Assembly: GCA_013214575.1 (NCBI GenBank)
Contig: JABSSD010000002.1
Span: 62,001 to 126,000 of the forward strand
DNA: 64,000 nt
Direction: 5' to 3'
From: Paracoccaceae bacterium
GTDB taxonomy: Bacteria > Pseudomonadota > Alphaproteobacteria > Rhodobacterales > Rhodobacteraceae
Shown: one piece after another, positions 49,961 to 59,569 of the stretch
Layout: every line of letters starts with the position of its first letter
Numbering within the stretch: the first letter of the stretch is position 1
Position numbers and translations under genes: made by a program
The notes under the pieces: generated by a model
Seen by the model: the letters and a program-made list of their open reading frames with translations, nothing else
Told to the model about the DNA's origin: nothing
Database searches by the model: none

Positions 49961-51388
49961 ATGTTGGACATGAGCCAATCTAACGGGGGTATTGCCCACG
50001 GCCAAGGAAGATCTGCCCGCAATTCGGTCGCCGACCCAGGCGAAACAGTGACCGTAATTAAGGGTCATGAAATCGTTGAAGGTGGAGTCAATCTGCAGAA
50101 AGTTGGCTCGCAAGCTGCATACAGGGGAGGGTTCAAATTTTGCACTGGTTCTCTTAACCACCGTGAAAAAACTCAAATCGTGATGAACATGGGAGACCGG
50201 GTTGGCATCTGTCTCAGGAGAAGTGTGACCAAGAAATCCGCTCAGTTCTTACTTGGATTGCCCGAAGGCGAATACCTTGCAATTATCTATGACGCTCCTG
50301 CACACAGCAAGCATCTCCCGTCCACCGCCATGGTTGACTGTAAGCAAGCAACAGCGAACATCCTCTACTACCTTGAGGCCAAGATGGAGTGCACTTCTCA
50401 GTTAGCAGCACTCACTTTCCCAGCTTTGGCGGCTCGCGTCACGGTGGACAATATTAGAGATAGCATCAAGCTGGCTTTTGAACGCTACAATACAGTCAAA
50501 AAGCGCCTGTCGGAATCTGGGTACGGCGAATTCCTGTATGGCCAGCTAGAGGTGGCCTACAATGAAGAAGATGGATCTTTCTATCTTCATTTTCATGTCT
50601 TCCTCGAGATTGGTAAATATGACGCGAACCGGCTTCATGCACTAGGGATCTTGAAGGCAAGTATGCCATGGCTTGGGGATAACGCAGGCATCCTGCTGAA
50701 ACAGGTCAAAGCTGTGGATGCAATGCGCTTTGTCAGATATGGCACTAAGCCTAGCGAAACCGCGGTCTCTATTGCTCAGGCGGGACACGACGAGGTGTTC
50801 AAGGCCTACTACGACGCAACCAAAGGTGTTCGCCTGACGCGTACTGAAAAGCAGTTGAAAGCTTGCTTGGTCCAGCTGAAAACGAAGGACCTACGAGCAA
50901 AAATACTAAACTGCGAAAAAACAGGAGAGGCGCGCGTGGTGCTTGTTGAAAAACGGCACCGAGATCTAGTGGACGAGCCCGAAGACGTGGTAGACATTGG
51001 CCAGGAACCGGAAAGAGGCAAATCCGACCCGGTATCACCAAAGGCCACAAATATCTTCTGTGGAAGCAGTTCAGCCTCTCCTTCGCCGGCTGGCAGGCTT
51101 TTGGCTTTCGGAATGGTGCAGAATTTTGATGACGAGTATCTCCATGAACTGTTCGCAAAAAAAGGGCAGCGCAATCTTTTCCATGCCAATGAAACTGCGC
51201 GGGTAGCCTGGGAGAAAAACACGGGCGAGGCTCTCGACCTTAAGAAGTTTTTAACCCCTTTGGCGGCTGATATTTCGGCTGCAATTCGCGCCTCTGAATT
51301 TAAGAGTTACACGGTAATAGCAAGTTTCAATGTTTTGAAAATTCTGGGGGAGATCGAGGCAGAAGCCGGCAGATTACTAAGTGAGTAG
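49961..51388 (+). CDS. Rolling-circle replication initiator-like (Rep_1/pC194-type HUH) protein
   Basis: 'LAALTFPALAARVTVDNIRDSIKLAFERYNTVKKR...GYGEFLYGQLEVAYNEEDGSFYLHFHVFLEI' (HUH motif) and later 'AMRFVRYGTKP' (candidate Tyr). Confidence 0.65.
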   Translation: MLDMSQSNGGIAHGQGRSARNSVADPGETVTVIKGHEIVEGGVNLQKVGSQAAYRGGFKFCTGSLNHREKTQIVMNMGDRVGICLRRSVTKKSAQFLLGLPEGEYLAIIYDAPAHSKHLPSTAMVDCKQATANILYYLEAKMECTSQLAALTFPALAARVTVDNIRDSIKLAFERYNTVKKRLSESGYGEFLYGQLEVAYNEEDGSFYLHFHVFLEIGKYDANRLHALGILKASMPWLGDNAGILLKQVKAVDAMRFVRYGTKPSETAVSIAQAGHDEVFKAYYDATKGVRLTRTEKQLKACLVQLKTKDLRAKILNCEKTGEARVVLVEKRHRDLVDEPEDVVDIGQEPERGKSDPVSPKATNIFCGSSSASPSPAGRLLAFGMVQNFDDEYLHELFAKKGQRNLFHANETARVAWEKNTGEALDLKKFLTPLAADISAAIRASEFKSYTVIASFNVLKILGEIEAEAGRLLSE

Positions 51389-51502
51389 GCTGACAACAAG
51401 TGATGATCAGTAGCCTGCCCTAACCCATCAAAAATGGCGTTCGTTGATGGGCGAAAGCGTTGATCCCAAATTTCTCCTGAGTTCGCTAAAGAGTGAGAGA
51501 GT

Positions 51503-52228
51503 TTAATGCCCCGAAGGGTTTATCTCAGCTACAACAAAGAGTTTTGGATAAGAGGGGCGACCGTTGACGCGGAAAACTTTAGCGTTAAAAGATCCATGTA
51601 TTAGCCAATGCCTTACGATTTCAGCGTGACAGGTGTTGACATACCCAAATCGATTACCGTTCAAATCGACGATTTCAACTGCATTCTGGTCATGTTCGTT
51701 GGCAGGATCTGCGCGGAATTCTGCGAAATCGCCCGCAAATACCTCTGGAGTGAGATCAAAACTATGCCGACGACCCGCTACATCGAAAATGTATTGAAAA
51801 GGTCTGTCGAAGCCCTCGAATGTATCAGCAAAGCTGAAGGAATCGCTCACTTGGCGCCCACCTGTGTAAGCGAGCAAGCTTAACGTTGGTAGACTATACT
51901 CAGGCAGTAAACCAAAACGAGCTAAGTAGTCAGCATAGTCCGGCCTGTCTGAATTCAGCAATCTGCGACCAAGAGTGTGAATCGCGTCGGTTGTGTCTTC
52001 CCGGTCCAATGGAATACCGTAATATCCCTCGAAACCTTCGCTGCGAGCTTTTTCAAACGAGGAACTATCTTTTAGATAACTAAATGTGACAGATCCGTCT
52101 TCCTTCGCGCGCAAAAGCGCGACGGGCAGCCGTCGTCGGCTTCCGGCTCCATCAAGAGGACTTTGCCAAATAAGATGTGCAGATTTTGTGTGGATTGGGT
52201 TGTTGATCACGGGCTTTCCTCTAAGCAT
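51503..52228 (-). CDS. HipA N-terminal subdomain-like (HipS-like) + HIRAN domain fusion protein
   Basis: N-term 'RRLPVALLRAKEDGSVTFSYLKDSSSFEKARSEGFEGYYGIPL'; HIRAN-like 'FAEFRADPANEHDQNAVEIVDLNGNRFGYVNTCHAEIVRHWL'; overlaps the kinase gene by 22 bp. Confidence 0.6.
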   Translation of the reverse strand: MLRGKPVINNPIHTKSAHLIWQSPLDGAGSRRRLPVALLRAKEDGSVTFSYLKDSSSFEKARSEGFEGYYGIPLDREDTTDAIHTLGRRLLNSDRPDYADYLARFGLLPEYSLPTLSLLAYTGGRQVSDSFSFADTFEGFDRPFQYIFDVAGRRHSFDLTPEVFAGDFAEFRADPANEHDQNAVEIVDLNGNRFGYVNTCHAEIVRHWLIHGSFNAKVFRVNGRPSYPKLFVVAEINPSGH

Positions 52229-53196
52229 CGGATAACCCGAGATTGTCCAATGCGCAACAAGCTTGCGATCTGATCTTTTCGCTGATGAGACATGTGTGCT
52301 TCAGGTGGGATACCAACAAGCCCGAGGATGTCGGCGAACACAGCTTCTAAGAGTGTCATATCGAGGCTGGCAATTGCTTCAAATTCTCCACGTATCGTCG
52401 GGTTTTCTTCCAGTACAATCTGTGCAAGCTCGGTGAAACCGTAGCGCCTTGCTCCGTTTCGGATGTGATGGCATCCTCTTCGGGCATATTTTTCGACCTT
52501 AGAATTTTGGATTTCACCTTTTGAATTGAACCATTTCTCAAGGCCAATCTCTTCGACCTCACAGCCCATACTTGAAGCGTTGTCGAAGAAGGGCGCCATG
52601 AAGTCGTAGGGGGTTGAGACGATATCTGTCTCATCGATTGATGTTGAAAATGCCCAATTTTCAGCGTGTCGGTCTGTGTTAGATATTAGTGTATCAAAGG
52701 CAATCGTTCGTCCCCAGTATAGTTTGTACTCTTTACTGGCCATGTGCAAAGGCCCCTCTTGGCGCTTAGAGCCTAAAAATTCGTCGTGAATTTGAGTAAT
52801 GAGTTGCCAAGTATGTCGTGTTCCAACTTCGGGATCAAATTCTGAGTCATAGTGCTTGCAAAGTAACTCACCAGGAAGGAAGCTCTGCTTCTTTGGATCA
52901 AAGATATATTCAAGTAGGTTCCCAATTCTACCATCCCGCATTGCAATGCGGGAGTGTTGAACAGGCCAGCCCAATAGATCCCCGCAGATATATGATGCTA
53001 ATAACTCTGACCAGATTTGAGCTTCTCGGCGTTCCTTGGGCTCCTTAAAAACAAAAAGCGTGTCAGTTTCGGGGTTCACGGCTGTTTGTTTGGCCCTTGA
53101 ACCTGCCAAACCTTCGTCAAGGAAGTACCAGTCGCTGATATTAACGACCTCACTTAGATCAATAGAATTGTAACTTGTCATAGGGATTTTTCTCAA
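52207..53196 (-). CDS. HipA-like serine/threonine kinase (HipT-like)
   Basis: Catalytic-loop-like 'AFDTLISNTDRHAENWAF', metal-binding-like 'APFFDNASSMG', nucleotide-binding 'LFVFKEPKERREAQIWSELLASYI'. Confidence 0.7.
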   Translation of the reverse strand: MRKIPMTSYNSIDLSEVVNISDWYFLDEGLAGSRAKQTAVNPETDTLFVFKEPKERREAQIWSELLASYICGDLLGWPVQHSRIAMRDGRIGNLLEYIFDPKKQSFLPGELLCKHYDSEFDPEVGTRHTWQLITQIHDEFLGSKRQEGPLHMASKEYKLYWGRTIAFDTLISNTDRHAENWAFSTSIDETDIVSTPYDFMAPFFDNASSMGCEVEEIGLEKWFNSKGEIQNSKVEKYARRGCHHIRNGARRYGFTELAQIVLEENPTIRGEFEAIASLDMTLLEAVFADILGLVGIPPEAHMSHQRKDQIASLLRIGQSRVIRCLEESP

Positions 53197-53358
53197 CGTG
53201 ATGGCTGAAAGTTCTTATGCTGGCAAAAAACTACGTTCAGCCAAATTGGTCAATCTATTGAATCTCAACTGTATCTTGGATGATCAAGTAAGCCAAACGT
53301 CATGACCATCTTTGGGAAAAGCAGGCCATTTGTGTGATCTGGAGTAGAACGCAATAAG

Positions 53359-53937
53359 CTAAACCTGTGCGGACGGGACCACAGCCAGTTCCTTACGGAT
53401 CCTATAAACAGACGCGACTCCAACATTGGCGAACGTGGCAATCTGGGCTGGGGCGACTCCAGCTGACAGCATTTGACCAATGGCACCGCGGTCGATTGTC
53501 CTCGGCTTCCCTTTGTACTTTCCAGCTTTCTTCGCCTTCGCAATCCCCTCACGTTGGCGTTGGCGGATCAGACTGCGCTCAAATTCTGCGATGGCGCCTA
53601 GTACTTGCATCATAAGTCGACCTGCGAAATCTTGCTTATCGCTGGAGAAGGTCAGATTCTCTTTCAGGAAATGTACTGAAGCACCTGTTTCCACCATCTC
53701 ATCCACGATGTTGGTCAAGTCCGTAAGTGACCTGGCCAAACGATCAATGCTGTAAACATAGACTTCGTCGCCAGGTTCAATCCGACGCAGCAGTTCTGCC
53801 AGTTCCGCCCGTGCAGTCCTGCTGCCTGCCGATACCTTCTCCTCGTACATGTTCTTTGCAGAAATGTCGCCCGGTAGTTCTTGACGATCTGTGGATTGAT
53901 CTTCTGATGAAACGCGCTTGTACCCAAGTTTTGCCAT
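53359..53937 (-). CDS. Serine recombinase (resolvase/invertase family)
   Basis: 'LGYKRVSSEDQSTDRQEL', 'VYSIDRLARSLTDLTNIV', 'IRQRQREGIAKAKKAGKYKGKP', C-terminal HTH. Confidence 0.93.
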   Translation of the reverse strand: MAKLGYKRVSSEDQSTDRQELPGDISAKNMYEEKVSAGSRTARAELAELLRRIEPGDEVYVYSIDRLARSLTDLTNIVDEMVETGASVHFLKENLTFSSDKQDFAGRLMMQVLGAIAEFERSLIRQRQREGIAKAKKAGKYKGKPRTIDRGAIGQMLSAGVAPAQIATFANVGVASVYRIRKELAVVPSAQV

Positions 53938-53971
53938 TGATGCTCTTCTTTTACCGTTAGACTCTTAAGTT

Positions 53972-53995
53972 AACTGATAAACGTTTCTATCAGTT
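53972..53995. promoter_or_regulatory. Inverted repeat AACTGATA-N8-TATCAGTT upstream of the serine recombinase (candidate res/crossover subsite)
   Basis: 8-bp perfect inverted repeat about 35 bp upstream of the recombinase start. Confidence 0.5.
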
Positions 53996-54305
53996 TTAAA
54001 TGGACCCTATTGGTAGGACTTTTCCGGATCTGGGCGGCTATCGTTTGGGTGTACCCTAATGACGGGCCCCGCAAGGTCGAGGTCATCCAAGTAGGCGGTC
54101 TATAGTCAAAGCGTTTCAAGATTGGTCTACAACTCCGTGCCTACCAGTGCATCAGGTCCCTCGGGTGGTTTAGTCGAAGCCACACCGCAACAGATAGCCG
54201 ACTTCGACGGAACTTTGTGTCCGAACTTGGTAGGGTAACTTAGGGAGGTAAGCTCAAGTCTCACGTTCACATCCGCCACAACTCCGTTTGAATGAACGTT
54301 AGATC

Positions 54306-56018
54306 TCACGGTAATGATTGGGCGAACTTGACCGAAAGGATTTGAAAGCTAAGGAGACGCTTCAACATGTGTTCTAGATCACTTTTCTTGGCTTGTTGAG
54401 CCTCCAGATTGACTCTCAATATTGCGAGCCTCTCAGAAACCCTGTTGTACTTTAAGGACGCCAACCTCAAAGTCCCATAAGTGGTTTCCAAGTCAATCGT
54501 GTGATCCAATAGTTCCATCCGGGCAGTGCTGAGGTGCTGCTTCAACTCTTCGATTTCAAGTTTTTGAGATCTAATTGCCTCACGGAGTTCTCGACGAAGA
54601 TTCATTCTTATTCTTCGGTCCTTCAAATTTGCCTGGAATGTGCCATTGTTGATTGGTATGGTTTCTAATAATTTCAGTTCGCTTTGATATAGCTTTGCAA
54701 GCTCTAGATAGGCTGAGTTTATCAATTTCACCATCTTGTTTTGGTCGACGGTTTTTGATTGGCGATCTGCCATTATTTTTGAGATTCGTTCCTTTATTCC
54801 TGAGATGGTTTGTTTCTGAATGTCACGTTGCACCTCTGTATCTTTCAACGATTCAGATAAGTGCAGCAAGGCCGGTGCTAGTGACTTAGTTTCTTCTCGG
54901 GCGTCAAGTATTAAGGCGGTGACAGGGTCCATTAACAAGTTGAATTGACTCTCTATAAGGCCGCGTAATTTCGACATGGATCCTGATTTTTCAATCTCAG
55001 ATGATAGTCGTGCAATATTATCCGCAAGCTTCGAGGCCGTTGATATGTCGTCAGCAATGTTTGAAATATTATCTTTGTTTGGCTGGTTTTCCTTAAAAGG
55101 TACGTGACGTATAAAAAAGGGTTTGTGGCTGATGTCCAAGCCACCAGTGTTAATATTGATCCCCGTTGTGTATGGGTGAATGCCATCCAATGGTGCGCTC
55201 CAGTGACTGAGTTCACTGGAGATGTTAGGGGTTCCAGTATCCGAAAATACATGTCCGACCTTGAGGAAGTATTCGCGCCAGTCCAACGCGTCTTGAAATT
55301 TTGAAGGATCCCTAAATCCATTTCTTACTTCAAAATTGCTATTGCATGAAGTGTCAAATTTAGGTGAAATTGCACGGTAGTGAGACGACCAAGCACTTTC
55401 GATTGGGTCTGCAGCGACTGCCTGGAAGGTGGAGCCGGGGTTGGTAACCGCATTCTGTAATTGAAGAGCCGCTGGGCTAATACCGGCTTGGTGGGAAGTA
55501 GTGGATACATTAGCACTGTGTTGAACACGAGCAGCGAATTCACCCTGGAGTTTCAACCTATCGCTTAAGTTACGCGAGGCGATTGATAGGAAGGAAATAA
55601 CTTCAAGTTTTCTTTCCCTGACGACAAGTAATTCCATGGCATACTCAAGATTGGTAAGCTTGGATTTCAATAGATTATACCGAGATCGGACGGACTTGGT
55701 TGTCCAAACCCGACCATCAATTTTCATGAAGGTTGGCTCGTCCCAATTGAATTTTTGCAAAATGCGGTCATACTTATCAAGTTCACTAGCCTCTAATCTC
55801 CCGATTGGACGATATGGAGATTTTGGGTAACCTAAGTATTGAGTAGTAGTGAAAGGTGAAGTGTGTCTAGCAAAAAAGTCGAAGATGTGTTCACCTGGAT
55901 TCGGCCCCGTTGGTACACACGATGTATGCCAATTTGCTAACGACGTTTGCGCCTGTAGTAGCGTCGAGACAAAAACTAAAGGAACAGAAAATAAAATTGC
56001 TTTAAGGTTATAGTTCAT
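54306..56018 (-). CDS. Secreted coiled-coil hypothetical protein
   Basis: Signal peptide 'NLKAILFSVPLVFVSTLLQAQ' from M at 56018; long heptad-rich C-terminus; overlaps upstream gene by 11 nt. Confidence 0.65.
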   Translation of the reverse strand: MNYNLKAILFSVPLVFVSTLLQAQTSLANWHTSCVPTGPNPGEHIFDFFARHTSPFTTTQYLGYPKSPYRPIGRLEASELDKYDRILQKFNWDEPTFMKIDGRVWTTKSVRSRYNLLKSKLTNLEYAMELLVVRERKLEVISFLSIASRNLSDRLKLQGEFAARVQHSANVSTTSHQAGISPAALQLQNAVTNPGSTFQAVAADPIESAWSSHYRAISPKFDTSCNSNFEVRNGFRDPSKFQDALDWREYFLKVGHVFSDTGTPNISSELSHWSAPLDGIHPYTTGININTGGLDISHKPFFIRHVPFKENQPNKDNISNIADDISTASKLADNIARLSSEIEKSGSMSKLRGLIESQFNLLMDPVTALILDAREETKSLAPALLHLSESLKDTEVQRDIQKQTISGIKERISKIMADRQSKTVDQNKMVKLINSAYLELAKLYQSELKLLETIPINNGTFQANLKDRRIRMNLRRELREAIRSQKLEIEELKQHLSTARMELLDHTIDLETTYGTLRLASLKYNRVSERLAILRVNLEAQQAKKSDLEHMLKRLLSFQILSVKFAQSLP

Positions 56019-57438
56019 TGAGATTATCCTTGAGGATAGAAATTGTTTCGAAAATGTTGTCGTAGTTATATTGGGCTGTCTCGAATGCACTTTCATCCCT
56101 AATTTGTTTTTCAACAATTCCCCATCGTGCTTTCAATGTAGACACTTCGGTATTTGTTTGTTTTAGTTCAAAATTAATGCCTGCGATTGCAGTCTGCGAT
56201 GCGCGGATGGAGCTTTCTACTCTCGAAATCTCCAACTCCAAATTTGAGATTTTCTGAGAGTATCGGGATATAGATCGAGAGGCGCGCCTCTTTTTGTCAT
56301 GATCTTTCGGCCACTCTTGGCGTGCTGTCGTTGATTTCGAAGTGTTGCAAATGTATGCACTATCAACCATTCTAAATGGGTCGTTGTGGTGTGCGCCGCC
56401 GCCACAGTCGTAAGGGAAATGGCCACGTATTCTTCGTTGTGCGGAGTTGAAATCCGACTGAGCGGCTCTCATGAGTTTTTGAGCTTGAGAACGTTGATGT
56501 GCAAGGTCAGAAAGTTTTTCCGATCTTAGTGAAATATTCCTATTTAAATCTTTCTTTTCAGCCTTAAGTAACGTGATGTGCGAATCTAGTTGTTCGATTG
56601 TCTCGGAAAGTTCACCGAATACCCGCTCGAGTTCCTCTTGATCCTTGATCGTCTGCGCGAGTATTAGTTCCGCTACAATCAGCGTATTTTGACTACGTTT
56701 AATTTGTGTACCCACAATTTCTGATAATTCGAGATCCCGTTTGCGGATCTCCTTTTCTAATAACCTGATTTTTCTATTTACGTTACTTCTAGTTTTCGAC
56801 CATGTTGGTATTACGATGAGCTCCAATTCAGCTCTCGTAAAATTGGCGTAAACTTTGTACAGTTTCAAAAACCAGTCGTCATCAGTGGTTGGTATGAAAA
56901 ATTTCGAAAACGCTCTAAGTGATACTATGCGCTTATGCAGTTCTGTAGGAATTTTCTTCAGCTTCTTGAGTTGTTCTCTTGCGTCGTCCAAAGCGATTAT
57001 CTGGTTTTGCAGGTCCCATAGGAAAATGGAAGTTGATTTTGGGGTGATGGGAAAATCACTTGGTGCTATAGGAAGGGGGGCAAACTGGAAATTTACTTTA
57101 TTAAAGTGTGCGCTAATTTTATTTGCCTGTTTAGTGAGTTCTTTTGAGGTTGGGCTTGAATTGTAAAATGGCGGGGTTACATCGATAACATCTTCTGGTT
57201 TGTCTAAAACAATCCCATGCCTGCTCCTTTCGAACCAGCCATACCATGCCTGAGCTTTCTCGATATCCTTCCACAGACTTCTGAAATCCTTGGCCCATTT
57301 GTACACCTGATGGGAGCTTGCAGATAGACCGTTGTTTGTATCTTGTGCATTGAGATAAGTTGGGGAAATGTACATTACTGCAAAAGATATCAATATGGGG
57401 ATAGTTGTTTTTCTTAAATACTTCCTAATGTTGAGCAC
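56008..57438 (-). CDS. Secreted coiled-coil hypothetical protein
   Basis: Signal peptide 'KTTIPILISFAVMYISPTYLNAQ'; extensive coiled coil. Confidence 0.65.
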   Translation of the reverse strand: MLNIRKYLRKTTIPILISFAVMYISPTYLNAQDTNNGLSASSHQVYKWAKDFRSLWKDIEKAQAWYGWFERSRHGIVLDKPEDVIDVTPPFYNSSPTSKELTKQANKISAHFNKVNFQFAPLPIAPSDFPITPKSTSIFLWDLQNQIIALDDAREQLKKLKKIPTELHKRIVSLRAFSKFFIPTTDDDWFLKLYKVYANFTRAELELIVIPTWSKTRSNVNRKIRLLEKEIRKRDLELSEIVGTQIKRSQNTLIVAELILAQTIKDQEELERVFGELSETIEQLDSHITLLKAEKKDLNRNISLRSEKLSDLAHQRSQAQKLMRAAQSDFNSAQRRIRGHFPYDCGGGAHHNDPFRMVDSAYICNTSKSTTARQEWPKDHDKKRRASRSISRYSQKISNLELEISRVESSIRASQTAIAGINFELKQTNTEVSTLKARWGIVEKQIRDESAFETAQYNYDNIFETISILKDNLNEL

Positions 57439-57639
57439 AAATTTTTCCTCGCGATAATAGTGGTATAGGAAATTGACTCACATCCTGTAGGGTCCTTGTG
57501 TCACAATCAAGGGTGTAGGGGCTGTGTTCAGCTGCAGCGACGCCACGTATTAAAGACGCTTGAGTTCTGCTTTTTGATTTTCTTGTACCCTACTTCGGCG
57601 CGGAAGGTTGCTTGTAGAAGAGTCACTTACCGTAGCCTG

Positions 57640-58040
57640 CGGTCTACCTGGCGGGGCGAAATTCTTTCGTTTGTGGTTTGATTTTATCCCAAATCTTCGG
57701 GGGAGTCCCAAGTTGGGTCAGTGTGGACTCTCTAATGGCTTCGATCTCAGCCAGCGGTTCGTCATGGAGCTTGAGATGTTCCTCAAATTTTTTTGATCCC
57801 ATATTTGGGTCCGTGGACATTCGTCTTGATGCGCTGAGGGCGGCAACAAGGTTCCAATTTGCGACATTTCTGCTATCGGTGTTGTCGTAACGCGTTGTGA
57901 TAACGCGAAATATTTTGATCCTTGCGAAGTGATTTTTGACCAGTCGCCGCCAACGGTAAGCATCCACATCGTAGTCCGTTGTATTATTCGGTTCGATTTT
58001 GGTGGTATGACTACAGTCACATATCTATCCATTTTGGTCC
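57640..58040 (-). pseudogene. IS5-family transposase C-terminal remnant, frameshifted
   Basis: 'YVTVVIPPKSNRI' in one frame and 'DAYRWRRLVKNHFARIKIFRVITTRYDNTDSRNVANWNLVAALSASRR' in the next frame. Confidence 0.75.
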
Positions 58041-58087
58041 GGGTGGAAAAATTACCCCCTGGGCCAATCTTCCTTTTTTGTCACTCA

Positions 58088-59449
58088 TTATGCATGCCCC
58101 ATGTCGTTGTGACGTTCATCGATTAGCTGCTTGATCAGTTCAGAGAGGACCCGAACCGATTTGTGCCGCGGGAAAGTGCTTTCGAGATATTCGATGTCGC
58201 CTGATGTCAGGTCGAGAAAGCGTCGATCAACTCCCAGGTTGTTAGCGTAATCGCCGATGATTGATGTGATGATCGGTCGGACCTGTTCCTGCTGCGGAGC
58301 ATCAATGGAGTACACCGTGCATCGCGATAATAAGGGGGCTGGGATAGTGTTCAAAGTATTCGCTGTGAACATCCATGAAACTCTGCTTGCATTCACCTCG
58401 CAGGCGAGGAACTTCTCATACCAGTGTGAATTTTCACTTGGTTCAAGAAGGGGAAGCAGCGCACCGTGAAGGTCACCATTGTGCGAGCTATCTGCTTTGT
58501 CAATTTCGTCAATCACCATTAGAGGATTGATCATCTTTCCGTCAGCCATTGCTGCAGTGACGCAGCTCGGCGTTGCTGTCGACCAACCTGCAGATACTCC
58601 GAAAATATTTGAATCGCGCATACCAGCAACGTTGAGAGTTGCCATGTAAACGCCGAGAATTTGTCCAATCTGTTGAAGTAACTGGGTTTTGCCGATGCCT
58701 GGCGGGCCCACCAAGATTGTTGGTCGAAGTTGAATTTCGTCCTGGCCAAAGTTCCAGCGCCGAAGGAGCTGGGATGCGATACCCATGATCGCAAGTTCTG
58801 CATTTGGAAAAGTATTCTTCAAGGCCTCGAGTTCCTTAATCTGGCCAATGCCATGGAGCCTTGCGACTTCCAGTGGTTTGAAGATGCGCTTAATGCGGGT
58901 GTTTAGTTCTCTCTTCACAGAGCGTTCGAGCTCATTTTCAGGTTTTTTCAAATACAACTCAAACTGCAGATCGGACACAGTCTGATCTAGAGGGATGACT
59001 GTTTTGCCTCGCATAGCGCTCTCCCGTTCAGCGACGATCTTCTTTAGAAACGACAAAGGAGTTTTGCGAATCATCTGACGCCAAGTGCGCCGCCAGGATA
59101 AAGGGTTGCCTGTTGCCGCGATGGCAAATCCGATATTGGATGACAACTGCTCATCATTATCTGAGAAGTGCGATTTCTCGAACTCTACCCATGGATCTTG
59201 GTCGGATTTCGAATGAAAATGGTGAGCCAGCGTTGTCAGATCGCAAGCTTCAAGAATTGTAGACTTGATCCATTCAAGATCGTCGTAGTCGAGCTTTTCG
59301 AAAATGTCACTTAAGCGGATTTCATCAAACGGATCGCCGTTGGACCAACGCTCGATCATTTCAATCCAACGAGGATCTTTGTCATTCTCTGGCGTGCTTC
59401 CGTAAGGTTTAGCGTCTTCTTGCGCTGCATGCTTGTCTTTGGCTGGCAT
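58088..59449 (-). CDS. Lon-like AAA+ ATPase without protease domain
   Basis: Walker A 'LVGPPGIGKTQLLQQIG', Walker B 'LMVIDEIDKAD', 'SWMFTANTLNTIPAPLLSRCTVYSID'. Confidence 0.85.
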   Translation of the reverse strand: MPAKDKHAAQEDAKPYGSTPENDKDPRWIEMIERWSNGDPFDEIRLSDIFEKLDYDDLEWIKSTILEACDLTTLAHHFHSKSDQDPWVEFEKSHFSDNDEQLSSNIGFAIAATGNPLSWRRTWRQMIRKTPLSFLKKIVAERESAMRGKTVIPLDQTVSDLQFELYLKKPENELERSVKRELNTRIKRIFKPLEVARLHGIGQIKELEALKNTFPNAELAIMGIASQLLRRWNFGQDEIQLRPTILVGPPGIGKTQLLQQIGQILGVYMATLNVAGMRDSNIFGVSAGWSTATPSCVTAAMADGKMINPLMVIDEIDKADSSHNGDLHGALLPLLEPSENSHWYEKFLACEVNASRVSWMFTANTLNTIPAPLLSRCTVYSIDAPQQEQVRPIITSIIGDYANNLGVDRRFLDLTSGDIEYLESTFPRHKSVRVLSELIKQLIDERHNDMGHA

Positions 59450-59473
59450 TCCAGACTCCTCCGATGAAGTAAA

Positions 59474-59569
59474 TGGTAGGAGGGCAGGGACTCGAACCCT
59501 GATGTGTCACAGTAATCTGCTGCCGACGAAGAAGGGGTATAAACCCGACCACCGCACCTGCGCCCTCCC
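59474..59569 (-). tRNA. tRNA-like sequence (possibly degenerate), encoded CCA, long variable arm
   Basis: Minus strand: acceptor GGGAGGG/CCCTCCT, T-arm CAGGG-TTCGAGT-CCCTG, then A + CCA; variable-arm hairpin GTCggCAG...CTGtGAC; D-arm not convincing. Confidence 0.4.

Noticed and set aside
57718-58032. 104 aa minus-strand ORF as a gene between ATPase and coiled-coil genes
   Set aside because: Explained as one frame of the frameshifted IS5-family transposase remnant.
59474-59569. Selenocysteine/allo-tRNA with 8-bp acceptor
   Set aside because: At first the acceptor seemed 8 bp, but one G belongs to the 5-bp T-stem; it is a 7-bp acceptor with a terminal G-U pair, so no special class is claimed.
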